Assembly: GCA_900112325.1 (NCBI GenBank)
Contig: FOLJ01000022.1
Location: 1 to 64,000, forward strand
Direction of reading: 5' to 3'
Length of the DNA stretch: 64,000 nt
Source: Micromonospora sediminimaris
GTDB taxonomy: Bacteria > Actinomycetota > Actinomycetes > Mycobacteriales > Micromonosporaceae
Shown here: in pieces, positions 50,096-58,844 of the stretch
How positions within the stretch are numbered: position 1 is the first letter of the stretch
Layout: every line of letters starts with the position of its first letter
Translations under genes and position numbers: made by a program
The notes under the pieces: generated by a model
Databases searched by the model: none
What the model saw: the letters and a program-made list of their open reading frames with translations, nothing else
Told to the model about the DNA's origin: nothing

Positions 50096-51466
50096 TCAGG
50101 TAAGGAATCCCGGCAGCCGGATGGTGAACGCGGCCCCGCCCTCGGGCGCGTGCCCGGCGCCTATCTCACCGCCGAGCCGGCGGACCAGGCCGGCGGCGAG
50201 CGCGAGCCCGAGCCCGCTGCCGACCTTGCGTAGCCCTCGGTAGCGTTGGTGCAGCGCCCCGCGCTCGAAGGCCACCGTCAGGTCGTCGTCGGTCAGCCCC
50301 GGTCCGCCGTCGCGAACCTCGATCACACCACCGGCGCCCGGGTCGGCACCGGCCGGTCGGACCGCCAGCACCACCGGCGCACCGGGAGGCACCACCCGCA
50401 GCGCGTTCTCCAGGAGGCCGTCGATCACCTGTCGGATCCGCCCCGGGTCGGTGTACGCCGGCACCGGCTGCCCCGGCAGCTCGACCCGGAACGTCACCCC
50501 TACCGAGGCGCACCGGTCCGCCCAGGTCCGACCGGCGTCAGAGGCCAGGCCGGCCAGATCCACCGGCACCGGTTCGAGGGGGAAGTCGACCGCCTCCAGG
50601 CGGGCCAGGGCGAGCAGATCGGTGACCAACCGGTCCAGGTGCTCCGCCTCGGCGAGCATGGTCCGGCCGGTGTCGGCCGCCGCCGACGATTCGATCACCC
50701 CGTCGGCCAGCGCCTCGGCGTAGCCACGGATCGCGGTCAGCGGGGTGCGCAGTTCGTGCGAGACGGAGAGCAGGAACTCCCGCTGTCGTCCCTCACTCGT
50801 GGCCAGCGCGGCGGCCAGCCCGTTCAACGCGTACGCCAGGTCGGCCACCTCGGCCGGCGACTCGACCGGCACCCGGACGCTGCGATCGCCGGCCCGCAGC
50901 CGGGTCGCGACGAGGGCCGCCCGGCGGATCGGCCGGGCCAGGCGCCGGGCGAGCAGGAGGCCCGCGACCGCGCCTGCCGCCAGCCCCGCCAGCAGCGGCA
51001 GCCAGAGGCCGCGCAGCACCTGACGCCACACTCCCGCCCCGAGCGGACGGGTCAGCACCACGCCGTCGCCGGCGGCCAGCGCCCGGCCCTCGACGAGTGC
51101 CCGTTGCCCGTCGACAAGCCGCCGGCCGGAGAAATTCCGCCCGTTGGACACCCGCTTCACCACCTGGGGAGGCAGGCCGGCACGGTCGACAGCACCACCC
51201 GAGATCAGGTAGATGGTGGTGCCCTGGTTGCCGAGTTGGCGGATCAACCGCTCGCCGGCCAGTTCCCGGACCCGACCGGGGCGTGCCCGCAGCAGCTCGG
51301 CGGCGACCTGGGCCTGCGCCGCGAGCGCCTGCCGGTCCCGCCGCTCGGCAGCGCGGACCGCCACCGGCACCGCGACCACCGCGGTGACCAGAACCGACAC
51401 CAGAGCCACCGCACAGGTCACCAGCACCGCACGCGCGGTGAGCGTACGGCCGGGACGGTCAGCCAT
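50096..51466 (-). CDS. Two-component sensor histidine kinase
   Basis: A 456-residue membrane kinase: TM1 about 10-35, an extracytoplasmic sensor of about 110 residues, TM2 about 150-170 (LLAGLAAGAVAGLLLARRL), HAMP, the phospho-acceptor box LLSVSHELRTPLTAIRGY, and an ATPase domain (VIDGLLENALRVVP, EVRDGGPGLTDDDL, VGSGLGLALAAGL). Its ATG at 51466 overlaps the response regulator gene by eight bases. The stimulus is unknown. Confidence 0.95.
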   Translation of the reverse strand: MADRPGRTLTARAVLVTCAVALVSVLVTAVVAVPVAVRAAERRDRQALAAQAQVAAELLRARPGRVRELAGERLIRQLGNQGTTIYLISGGAVDRAGLPPQVVKRVSNGRNFSGRRLVDGQRALVEGRALAAGDGVVLTRPLGAGVWRQVLRGLWLPLLAGLAAGAVAGLLLARRLARPIRRAALVATRLRAGDRSVRVPVESPAEVADLAYALNGLAAALATSEGRQREFLLSVSHELRTPLTAIRGYAEALADGVIESSAAADTGRTMLAEAEHLDRLVTDLLALARLEAVDFPLEPVPVDLAGLASDAGRTWADRCASVGVTFRVELPGQPVPAYTDPGRIRQVIDGLLENALRVVPPGAPVVLAVRPAGADPGAGGVIEVRDGGPGLTDDDLTVAFERGALHQRYRGLRKVGSGLGLALAAGLVRRLGGEIGAGHAPEGGAAFTIRLPGFLT

Positions 51467-52151
51467 CGGCGGCGTACCCGACTCCGCGATGGGTCCGGAT
51501 CACGCTCGCCGCGCCGAGCTTCGCCCGAACCTGCGCGACGTGCACGTCGACGGTACGGGTGCCGGCGTGCGCCGCGTATCCCCAGACCGCGGCCAGCAGC
51601 TCCTCCCGCGAGAAGACCCGGCCCGGCCGGCTCATCAGGTGGGCCAGCAGGTCGAACTCGGTGGAGGTGAGCTGCACCGGGACGCCGTCGGCGGTAACCG
51701 ACCTGCGGTCGGGGTCGACGGTGACCCGGCCGAGCACGACGGGCTGCGCGACGCCGCCTGGCGGGCCGGCGGCCCGGCGCAGCACCGCCCGCAGCCGGGC
51801 GACGAGTTCGCGAGGGCTGAACGGTTTGGTGACGTAGTCGTCGGCGCCCAGTTCCAGGCCGACGACACGGTCCACCTCGTCGTCGCGAGCGGTGAGGAAG
51901 ATGACCGGCGTCCAGTCGCCGGCCTCCCGCAACCGACGACAGATCTCGGTGCCGGCCAGCCCCGGCAGGGCGATGTCCAGCACGCAGGCCACCGGACGCA
52001 ACCGGCGGGCCGCCGCGAGGCCGGCACTGCCGTCCCGTTCGACGTGTACGCCGAAGCCGTCCCGGCTGAGGTAGAGCCGGACCAGGTCGGCGATGCTCGG
52101 TTCGTCCTCCACCACGAGGACCAGCCCGCGTTGTGGGTTCTCGGCGGTCAC
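51459..52151 (-). CDS. OmpR/PhoB-type response regulator
   Basis: A 230-residue regulator. Receiver domain with acidic pocket VVEDEPSI, phospho-acceptor Asp in ACVLDIALPG and Lys in DDYVTKPFS; C-terminal winged helix with LTSTEFDLLAHLMSRPGRVF and VHVAQVRAKLGAASVIRT. The GTG at 52151 is selected because it gives the normal receiver start; an open frame extends upstream into a non-conserved region. It is cotranscribed with the histidine kinase. Confidence 0.95.
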   Translation of the reverse strand: MTAENPQRGLVLVVEDEPSIADLVRLYLSRDGFGVHVERDGSAGLAAARRLRPVACVLDIALPGLAGTEICRRLREAGDWTPVIFLTARDDEVDRVVGLELGADDYVTKPFSPRELVARLRAVLRRAAGPPGGVAQPVVLGRVTVDPDRRSVTADGVPVQLTSTEFDLLAHLMSRPGRVFSREELLAAVWGYAAHAGTRTVDVHVAQVRAKLGAASVIRTHRGVGYAADG

Positions 52152-52221
52152 TGGGCCATGATTGCCGATCGACGAGACCCGGCAGCGTCGGGCTGTGTTC
52201 GGATTCGGTAAGAAGACCCGG

Positions 52222-52731
52222 TCAGTGGGCCACGACGGGCTGGAAGGCACCCGGTCGGGCGACGGGCGCCTCTGCGACGGTGGCCACGATCCGCGGCTGT
52301 GCGCTGCGTACGCGGGTGCGGAAGGCGTGATTGAGCAACGCGTCCAGCTGCCACACCTGCTTCGGGTGCTGGGTACGGATCAGGAAGCGCTCGCGGATGC
52401 CGTCGATCGCGGTGGCGGCCAGCTCCACGCAGTGCAGGCGCGGGTCGGGGCTCCAGGTGACGTGGCTCAGCTCGCGGAGCTCCGTGTTGAGGTGCAGGCG
52501 AAGCCGATGCAGCACCCGGGTCTGCCGGGTGACCACCAGCCTCCGGTGGGTGAGCAGCAGCAGATAATCCCCGTCGACCGGTCGGTCGGGCCGGCTGCAC
52601 CGGGTTACCAGGATGGTGGCGTCGCCGGAGCCCACGCAACGGCGGAACACCGGCATGTGCCGACTGGCGGTCTGCACCGCCAGGCCGGCCTCGGCCGCAG
52701 CCGGAAGGAACGTTCGGGAGAAGACGTCCAT
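52222..52731 (-). CDS. Conserved protein of unknown function
   Basis: A 169-residue protein without signal peptide. Beta-rich centre: DYLLLLTHRRLVVTRQTRVL and LRLHLNTELRELSHVTWS with alternating hydrophobic residues, which resembles a bacterial PH-like fold, then a helical C-terminal part (FLIRTQHPKQVWQLDALLNH). Start at ATG 52731 (MDVFSRTF). It lies upstream of the response regulator gene in the same direction, 70 bases apart. The PH-like reading is only from the pattern. Confidence 0.55.
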   Translation of the reverse strand: MDVFSRTFLPAAAEAGLAVQTASRHMPVFRRCVGSGDATILVTRCSRPDRPVDGDYLLLLTHRRLVVTRQTRVLHRLRLHLNTELRELSHVTWSPDPRLHCVELAATAIDGIRERFLIRTQHPKQVWQLDALLNHAFRTRVRSAQPRIVATVAEAPVARPGAFQPVVAH

Positions 52732-52830
52732 GACCTGCCCAACGACCCTGCCCCCACCGTGACATGGCCGGCGGACATGCTTTCTGCAATTTCCACCCCA
52801 CCCCACCTACCCACCGGCCCGCCCGACCGA

Positions 52831-52890
52831 GTTGATCAAGAAGTTTTGGTCGTCTGAGCGCCGAACGGAGACCAAAACTCCTTGATCAAC
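52831..52890. terminator. Long hairpin with GTTGATCAAG outer arm
   Basis: Bases 52831-52851 pair with 52870-52890 over about 20 bp with one mismatch. It lies just after the thiolase stop (minus strand) and before the unknown gene, so it ends the thiolase transcript. It is the best conserved of four related hairpins. Confidence 0.8.
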
Positions 52891-52908
52891 CGGGATCGGA
52901 CTGGGGGG

Positions 52909-54081
52909 TTAGAGGAGTTCGAGGATGGTGGCGTTGGCCATTCCGCCGCCCTCGCACATGGTCTGGAGGCCGTAGCGGATGTTGTTGTCGCGCATGTGGG
53001 CGAGCATCGTGGTCATGATGCGGGCACCGGAGCCGCCCAGCGGATGCCCCAGGGCGATCGCGCCGCCGCGCGGGTTGAGCCGCTCCGGGTCCGCCTCGGT
53101 CTCCGCCAACCAGGCCAGCGGTACGGGGGCGAACGCCTCGTTCACCTCGTACACCCCGATCTCCTCGATGCCCAGCCCCGCGCGACGCAGTGCCTTCGCG
53201 GTGGCCGGAATCGGCGCGGTCAGCATGGCGACCGGGTCGTCGGCCGCGACCACGGCGGTGTGGACGCGGGCCAGCGGGCGTAGCCCGTGCCGGCTGGCCC
53301 ACTCGCTCGTGGTGACCGCGAGTGCGGCGGCACCGTCGGAGATCTGCGAGGCCGAACCGGCGGTGACCACACCGTCGGGACGGAACGGAGTGGGCAACTC
53401 GCCCAGTTTCTCCAACGAGGTGTCGCGCCGGATGCCCTCGTCGACCGCGAACTTGCCGCCGTCGGCGAGCGCCACCGGGGCGACTTCGGCCTCGAACGCG
53501 CCCGCGTCCTGCGCGGCGGCAGCCTTCTCGTGGCTGGTCAACGCGAACTCGTCGAGCTGGGTGCGGGACAGGCGCCACCGCTGGGCGATCAGTTCCGCCC
53601 CGACGCCCTGGTTGAAGGGGAGCGGGGAGTCCTCGGCGACCCCCTCGACCCCTCGGTAGCGGGTCAGAATCTGCTCGCTGAACGGCATCCCACCGGCCAC
53701 GCTGGAGCCCATCGGCACCCGGGTCATCGACTCGACGCCGCCCGCGACGACCAGGTCCGCCTGACCGGAGAGCACGGTGGCCGCAGCGAAGTGCAGGGCC
53801 TGTTGGCTGGACCCGCACTGCCGGTCCAGGGTGGTGCCGGGTACCGACTCGGGCCAGCCGGCGGCCAGTACGGCGTTCCGGGCGACGTTCCACGACTGTT
53901 CCCCGACCTGGGAGACGCAGCCCCAGACCACGTCGTCCACCTGAGCCGGATCGATCCCGGTGCGTTCGGCGAGGGCACGCAGGACGTGCGCGGACAGATC
54001 CACCGGGTGCACCGTGGCCAGGCTGCCCTTGCGCCGCCCGACCGGGGTGCGCACCGCACCGACGATAACCGCGTCACTCAT
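52909..54081 (-). CDS. Thiolase (acetyl-CoA acetyltransferase family)
   Basis: A 390-residue degradative or synthetic thiolase. Nucleophile Cys in DRQCGSSQQALHFAAA (about 88), NEAFAPVPLAW, active-site His in GGAIALGHPLGGSGAR and the second Cys in TMCEGGGMANA. Starts at ATG 54081 after GGGGAG. Usually works in fatty acid or ketone metabolism; no partner genes are adjacent. Divergent from a PH-domain protein gene. Confidence 0.95.
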   Translation of the reverse strand: MSDAVIVGAVRTPVGRRKGSLATVHPVDLSAHVLRALAERTGIDPAQVDDVVWGCVSQVGEQSWNVARNAVLAAGWPESVPGTTLDRQCGSSQQALHFAAATVLSGQADLVVAGGVESMTRVPMGSSVAGGMPFSEQILTRYRGVEGVAEDSPLPFNQGVGAELIAQRWRLSRTQLDEFALTSHEKAAAAQDAGAFEAEVAPVALADGGKFAVDEGIRRDTSLEKLGELPTPFRPDGVVTAGSASQISDGAAALAVTTSEWASRHGLRPLARVHTAVVAADDPVAMLTAPIPATAKALRRAGLGIEEIGVYEVNEAFAPVPLAWLAETEADPERLNPRGGAIALGHPLGGSGARIMTTMLAHMRDNNIRYGLQTMCEGGGMANATILELL

Positions 54082-54216
54082 GTTTACTCCCCGGTAACTT
54101 GGGCTGGTCCCGATCCTACGCCCACCCGGGTCGACCGCCACGCCCCCGCCCACGCGAACGCCGGGCGGCGCTCCGCGGCTGATGCCGGTGACCGGCGGCG
54201 CTGGCATGCTGGTGCC

Positions 54217-54660
54217 GTGGCGTACGACACCATCGCACAGCAGTGGCGGGTGCCCCTGGGCCTGCCGTTCCTCAAGCTGGCTGCCGCAGCCAGCGTGCTC
54301 GCCCTGGGGATCCTGCTCGCCGCGGGTGACCCGCTCCGGCCGGTGCTCGGCGGGTTGGCCGCGGCGGTTCTCACCGGGTGGGGCCTGCGGGATCTGGTCG
54401 CGCCGGTGCGGTTGGCGGTGGACCCGACCGGCATCACCGTACCGGCCGGGCTGCTGAGTCGGCGGCATCTGGCCTGGTCGATGGTGGAGACCATCCAGGT
54501 GCACCGCCGGTCCGGGCGCGGACTGGCCGGACCGACCCTGGAAATCGACACGGGCGATTCACTGCACCTGTTCAGCCGCCTCGATCTCGGCGCCGATCCG
54601 GCCGAGGTCGCCGACGCGTTGCGCACCGCCCGGGCGGGAAGCCCCGGCGGCCCCGGGTGA
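54217..54660 (+). CDS. PH-domain-like small membrane protein
   Basis: A 147-residue protein with two N-terminal hydrophobic helices (LKLAAAASVLALGILLAAG, PVLGGLAAAVLTGWGL) followed by a beta-rich region (VRLAVDPTGITVPAGL, HLAWSMVETIQVH, LEIDTGDSLHLFSRLD), the pattern of the bacterial PH (bPH) membrane proteins. Start at GTG 54217. Function unknown. Confidence 0.75.
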   Translation: MAYDTIAQQWRVPLGLPFLKLAAAASVLALGILLAAGDPLRPVLGGLAAAVLTGWGLRDLVAPVRLAVDPTGITVPAGLLSRRHLAWSMVETIQVHRRSGRGLAGPTLEIDTGDSLHLFSRLDLGADPAEVADALRTARAGSPGGPG

Positions 54661-54715
54661 TCCACGCCCTGGGCAGCCGATGTGACCGCTTCGCCGGTGC
54701 CGTGTCGGGCAGCGG

Positions 54716-55627
54716 TCAGCCCAGCAGCGCGGCCGTGCGTACCAGGGCCATCCCGAGCAGCGCCACGACGATGATCGCGCCGCCGCCGAACTGCACAAGG
54801 GTCCGGCGCGACCGCGGCGCGTAGGCCAGCACCAGCGCCATCAGCGCGCCGAACACCAGGCCGCCCAGGTGGCCGGCGATGGAGATCTGCGGCACGGTGA
54901 AGGTGAAGATCAGGTTGATCACGAGGATGGGGAGGATGGCCGAGGTGTCCCGACCCAGGCGTCGCATGATCACAAAGATCGCCGCGAAGAGGCCGAAGAT
55001 GGCGGTCGACGCTCCCGCCGACATCTGGTTGGGCGCGCTGAACACGTAGACCGCGACGTTGCCGCCGAAGCCGGCGATGAAGTAGAGCGCGGCGAACCGC
55101 AGCGGCCCGAGCACCGCCTCCAGCGAGCGGCCGAGCACCCAGAGCGCCCACATGTTCAGCAGCAGGTGCACCACGCCGTAGTGCAGGAACATCGCGGTGA
55201 TCAGGCGGTACCACTGACCCTCGGCGACACCGCCGATGGTGCCGTCGAGGAACATCGCCCGGCCCAGCACCGCACCCCACTCGGTCAACGGGGTGCTGCC
55301 GCCCATCAGCCCGCCGAATCCGTTACCGCCGGCCGCCGCGTCCCCGCCCCGGTCGGAGGCAATCGAGACCAGCATCACCAGCAGGTTGAGGGCGATCAGG
55401 GTCTTGGTCACGTAACCGTGTCGGCCGACGACCCCGCCGCCGAAGGCGGTTCGCGCCGGACGCACGCTGCGGCGTCCCTCCGACACGCACTCCGGGCACT
55501 GGAACCCGACGGACGCCTCGTTCATGCAGTCCGGGCAGATCGAACGGTCGCAGCGGGTGCAGCGGACGTACGTTTCCCGGCCGGGGTGGCGGTAGCAGGC
55601 CGGCGTGGTCGGCGGGGACTCGCTCAT
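54716..55627 (-). CDS. Rhomboid-family intramembrane protease with N-terminal zinc finger
   Basis: A 303-residue protein. A B-box-like zinc finger lies at 10-50 (CYRHPGRETYVRCTRCDRSI, CPDCM, CPECV) and then about seven helices. The serine nucleophile is in SAGASTAIFGLFAA and the catalytic His in ISIAGHLGGLVFGAL; the HLLLNMWALWVLGRSLE helix is diagnostic. Common in actinobacteria; substrates unknown. Confidence 0.93.
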   Translation of the reverse strand: MSESPPTTPACYRHPGRETYVRCTRCDRSICPDCMNEASVGFQCPECVSEGRRSVRPARTAFGGGVVGRHGYVTKTLIALNLLVMLVSIASDRGGDAAAGGNGFGGLMGGSTPLTEWGAVLGRAMFLDGTIGGVAEGQWYRLITAMFLHYGVVHLLLNMWALWVLGRSLEAVLGPLRFAALYFIAGFGGNVAVYVFSAPNQMSAGASTAIFGLFAAIFVIMRRLGRDTSAILPILVINLIFTFTVPQISIAGHLGGLVFGALMALVLAYAPRSRRTLVQFGGGAIIVVALLGMALVRTAALLG

Positions 55628-55739
55628 CGCTGGCCCCAGACACCCGAGCGCTCAGTCATGCGAGCAAAGGTACCCCGAGCCGCCACTCAGGCGGGTCGAG
55701 GCGTACCCGGCGAAGTGCTGGCGGCCGTCGGCAGAGCGA

Positions 55740-55778
55740 AGACTGGTCCGGACACCGGTGGAGTGTCCGGACCAGTCT
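55740..55778. terminator. Perfect 16-bp hairpin
   Basis: Bases 55740-55755 (AGACTGGTCCGGACAC) pair with 55763-55778 around a seven-base loop. It lies downstream of the cyclophilin gene (minus strand) and before the rhomboid gene. The remaining bases of the 55628-55889 gap show no gene. Confidence 0.7.
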
Positions 55779-55889
55779 GCAAGCCGCCGGTCGCCGTCGA
55801 CGTGCCCGAGCCGGCACTCGGCGATTGGTCGACCAGACCATGAACCCGCACGGCGAGCCGGCCCTTCGGCACCGCCCGCAGACGCCCGG

Positions 55890-56417
55890 TCAGGCCGAGC
55901 GCTCGATCTCGACGCGCTCGATGACGACGTCCTGGAGCGGCCGGTCGCTGGGGCCGGTCGGGGTGTTGGCGATCGCCTCGACGATCTTCGCGGACTGCTC
56001 GTCGGCTACCTGCCCGAAGATGGTGTGCCGGTTGTTCAGGTGCGGCGTCGGCGAGACGGTGATGAAGAACTGCGAGCCGTTGGTGCCGGGTCCGGCGTTC
56101 GCCATCGCCAGCAGGTACGGCCGGTCGAACCGCAGCTCGGGGTGGAACTCGTCGGCGAAGGTGTAGCCCGGCCCGCCCCGGCCGGTGCCCGTCGGGTCAC
56201 CCATCTGAATCATGAAACCGCTGATCACCCGGTGCGAGATGGTGCCGTCGTAGTACGGGCCACTGCCCGGCTGCCCGGTCCGCGGGTCGGTGTACTCGCG
56301 GGTGCCCTCGGCCAACTCGACGAAGTTGCGGACGGTCTTCGGGGCGTGGTTACCGAAGAGCTCCAGCCGGATCGGGCCGGCGTTGGTGTGCAGGGTGGCG
56401 TAGACAGCCTCGGCCAC
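55890..56417 (-). CDS. Cyclophilin-type peptidyl-prolyl isomerase
   Basis: A 175-residue single-domain cyclophilin: NFVELAEGTREYTDP, YDGTISHRVISGFMIQMGDP with the catalytic Arg, GTGRGGPGYTFADEFHPEL, and GTNGSQFFITVSPTPHLNN. No signal peptide, so it acts in the cytoplasm as a protein-folding helper. The start ATG at 56417 is preceded by AAGGAGT. Confidence 0.95.
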   Translation of the reverse strand: MAEAVYATLHTNAGPIRLELFGNHAPKTVRNFVELAEGTREYTDPRTGQPGSGPYYDGTISHRVISGFMIQMGDPTGTGRGGPGYTFADEFHPELRFDRPYLLAMANAGPGTNGSQFFITVSPTPHLNNRHTIFGQVADEQSAKIVEAIANTPTGPSDRPLQDVVIERVEIERSA

Positions 56418-56533
56418 GGGTACTCCTTATTCGTTGGTCAGTTCCATGCGGATCCTCCCATGTGCCCGATCTGGACATGCGGAGGCATCCGAAGGTGGAG
56501 GATGAGACAGAGCAACTCCCAGGAGGTGGGACC

Positions 56534-57271
56534 GTGTTTGGAAACTGGCGGCGAAAGACCCAGGCGCAGTTGGCCCGGGCCGAATTGAACCGCAGCATCG
56601 GTCACCTGAGGCAGGCCGCCACGCATGCCGCGAGGGGCGCCGGCGACACGGTCGGCCCGCGATTCCAGGCGGCCCGCGGTGCGGTGGCACCGACCGCCGT
56701 CGTGGTCCGGGACCGGGCATCGAACGGCCTCGCATCGACGGCCGCAGCCCTCGCGCCGCTTGCTCTGGCCGTACGTCACGCGCAGTCCGACGCGGCCGAT
56801 CGGGCCGCCAAGGGGAAGAAGGCCGCGGTCGCCAAGCAGGCCGCGGTCAGTAGGAAGGCGAAGAAGATGAAGGCGAAGAAGAAGTCCCGCCGGAGCGGGA
56901 CCATGGTCGGCCTGCTGGCCGCCGGTGCGGTGGCCGGGCTGGCCGGCGCGATGGCCCTGCGGCGGCACCGCGAGCAGCAGGAGTGGGCCGAGTACGACGC
57001 GGGTGCCGCGCTTGAGCCGATGCACGAGGAGGTGGAGACCATCGAGGTGCGTACGACCGGCCCGGCCGGTGCCGGCAAGGTCTCGACCGGAGCGGGCAGC
57101 TCGGCGGTGGCCAGCGGCGACAGCGCCTCCACCACCCCCACCGCGACCGCGCCGTCCGGGGTCGCCACCGGGAAGGTCCCCTCGGTCGCCGAGGGTGCCC
57201 GCACCAGCAGCGGCCGCCCCGCCGACGACCTGAGCAAGGCCACCAACCACAAGTCCAACACCCGCGCCTGA
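56534..57271 (+). CDS. Basic membrane protein of unknown function
   Basis: A 245-residue protein. The first half is a basic helical region (AQLARAELNRSIGHLRQAA) resembling apolipoprotein/phasin-like amphipathic helices, followed by a Lys-rich stretch (KAKKMKAKKKSRRS), one transmembrane helix (MVGLLAAGAVAGLAGAMAL) and a disordered acidic/Ser-Thr tail. I use the GTG at 56534 because of the strong AGGAGGTG seven bases upstream. It is divergent from the cyclophilin gene. Function unknown. Confidence 0.7.
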   Translation: MFGNWRRKTQAQLARAELNRSIGHLRQAATHAARGAGDTVGPRFQAARGAVAPTAVVVRDRASNGLASTAAALAPLALAVRHAQSDAADRAAKGKKAAVAKQAAVSRKAKKMKAKKKSRRSGTMVGLLAAGAVAGLAGAMALRRHREQQEWAEYDAGAALEPMHEEVETIEVRTTGPAGAGKVSTGAGSSAVASGDSASTTPTATAPSGVATGKVPSVAEGARTSSGRPADDLSKATNHKSNTRA

Positions 57272-57306
57272 CCACTCCCCCTCCCGCCCCCCACCCCTGT
57301 CAAGGA

Positions 57307-57363
57307 TGATCATGAAGTTGTCGCCGCGCACACCGGTGTGTCGCGGCGACAACTTCATGGTCA
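57307..57363. terminator. Long hairpin with TGATCATGAAGTT arm
   Basis: Bases 57307-57328 pair with 57342-57363 over 22 bp with one G-T pair. It lies between the convergent membrane protein and corA genes. The arm sequence matches the other hairpins at 31.1, 38.8 and 52.8 kb. Confidence 0.8.
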
Positions 57364-57406
57364 GCGCAGCCAGCGACGCGGGCGGTCGGGGGAAGGGAGG
57401 GTCGGG

Positions 57407-58591
57407 TCAGAGCCAGTCGTTGCGGCGGAACCAGCGGTAGAGGGCCAGCGAGATGCTGAGCATCAGGGCCAGCACCACGGGGTAGCCGTAGGTCATCCTC
57501 AGCTCCGGCATGAAGTCGAAGTTCATGCCGTAGATGCCGGCGATCGCGGTCCACACGGCGGCGATGGCCGCCCAGGCCGCGATCTTGCGCATGTCGTTGT
57601 TCTGGTCGACCGTCACCTGGGCCAGCCGCGCCTGAAGGATCGAATTGAGCAGGTCGTCGTAGGAGTTGACCTGCTCGACGGTGCGGCTGAGGTGGTCCTG
57701 CACGTCTCGGAAGTAGCGGCGCACCTCCTTGGGCACGTCCCGGTTCATCTGCGAGGTCAGCGTCACCAGCGGCCGTTGCAACGGCATCACCGCCCGCTTG
57801 AACTCGACCAGTTCCCGCTTCATCTGGTAGATCCGCTGGATCCGGCCGCTGGTCTGGCGGTCGAAGACCTCCGTCTCCAGCACGTCCATGTCGTCCTCAA
57901 GCTGGTCGGCAACCTCCAGGTAGAGGTCGACGACCCGGTCCGTGATCGCGTACGCCACCGCCCAGGGACCGTTGAGCAGCAACTCCCGGCGAGCCTCCAA
58001 CTCCTCGCGTACGGGCGCGAGCCGGCAGGCGTCGCCGTGCCGGACACTGACCACGAACTGCGGGCCGATGAAGAGCATCACCTGCCCGGTCTCCACCACC
58101 TCGGAGTTCTCCGTCAGCTCGGTGTGCTCGCAGTAGCGGGCGGTACGCAGCACCAGGAAGCTGACCTCGCCGAAACGTTCCAGCTTCGGACGCTGCTGGG
58201 CCTTGACCGCGTCCTCCACGGCCAGTTCGTGCAGCCCGTACGTGGTGGCGATCTCGGTCATCTCGGCCAGCTCCGGCTCGTGCAGGCCGAGCCAGACGAA
58301 GCCGGCCTCGGCGCTGCGAGCCGCGGCCAGCGCGTCGGCGTAGTCCCAGTCGCCGGCCTGCCGTTGACCGTCGAGATAGAGCGCGCAGTCGACCACCGCG
58401 CTACGTCGCCGGTCGGCCGTCGGCTCACCCGACTGGGCTCCGTCCGAGCTGAGCCGGCGCGTCACGGCCCGCACGGGTGACCAGTTGCGGGGCCGCAGGG
58501 CGCGGCCCCCGGTGGCGCCCACGTTCCGGTTGCCAGTGGTGGCCGGGCCGTCCGGGGAGGTCGTCCCCGCGCGTTGCGTCCGCTCCGTCAT
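57407..58591 (-). CDS. corA: CorA-family magnesium/cobalt channel
   Basis: A 394-residue transporter. A disordered N-terminus (about 1-65) precedes the cytoplasmic domain (FVWLGLHEPELAEM, LERFGEVSFLVLRTARY) and two C-terminal transmembrane helices; the pore signature is YGMNFDFMPEL. Start at ATG 58591 with GGGAGG upstream (the GTG at 58594 is an alternative). Forms a pentameric divalent-cation channel. Confidence 0.93.
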   Translation of the reverse strand: MTERTQRAGTTSPDGPATTGNRNVGATGGRALRPRNWSPVRAVTRRLSSDGAQSGEPTADRRRSAVVDCALYLDGQRQAGDWDYADALAAARSAEAGFVWLGLHEPELAEMTEIATTYGLHELAVEDAVKAQQRPKLERFGEVSFLVLRTARYCEHTELTENSEVVETGQVMLFIGPQFVVSVRHGDACRLAPVREELEARRELLLNGPWAVAYAITDRVVDLYLEVADQLEDDMDVLETEVFDRQTSGRIQRIYQMKRELVEFKRAVMPLQRPLVTLTSQMNRDVPKEVRRYFRDVQDHLSRTVEQVNSYDDLLNSILQARLAQVTVDQNNDMRKIAAWAAIAAVWTAIAGIYGMNFDFMPELRMTYGYPVVLALMLSISLALYRWFRRNDWL

Positions 58592-58823
58592 CACGCCCTC
58601 CCCCCGCCGGCTGCGGTTTGCAGGTTACGCCGCCGCAGTGATCATGACCGGGCGGCAGGGGTGGCGCCGGACGGACCGGACCGCATCGGGGGGGGTGAGG
58701 GGGCGACCCGGCCCGCCCGGCGCCGTGGGGGCGGGGGTTGTGCGTACGCGTGGTGAGACGCTCGCAGCATTGTGGGCCCCGAGTCGCCTCAGCGGGAGAC
58801 CCGGGCCGACCGGTATCGCCGTA

Positions 58824-58841
58824 CTGTCGGAAAGCCGACAG
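58824..58841. terminator. Hairpin just beyond the aminotransferase stop
   Basis: CTGTCGG (58824-58830) pairs perfectly with CCGACAG (58835-58841), four bases loop, three bases from the TAA of the minus-strand aminotransferase gene. The rest of the 250-base gap to corA is C/G-rich without a gene. Confidence 0.55.
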
Positions 58842-58844
58842 AAA

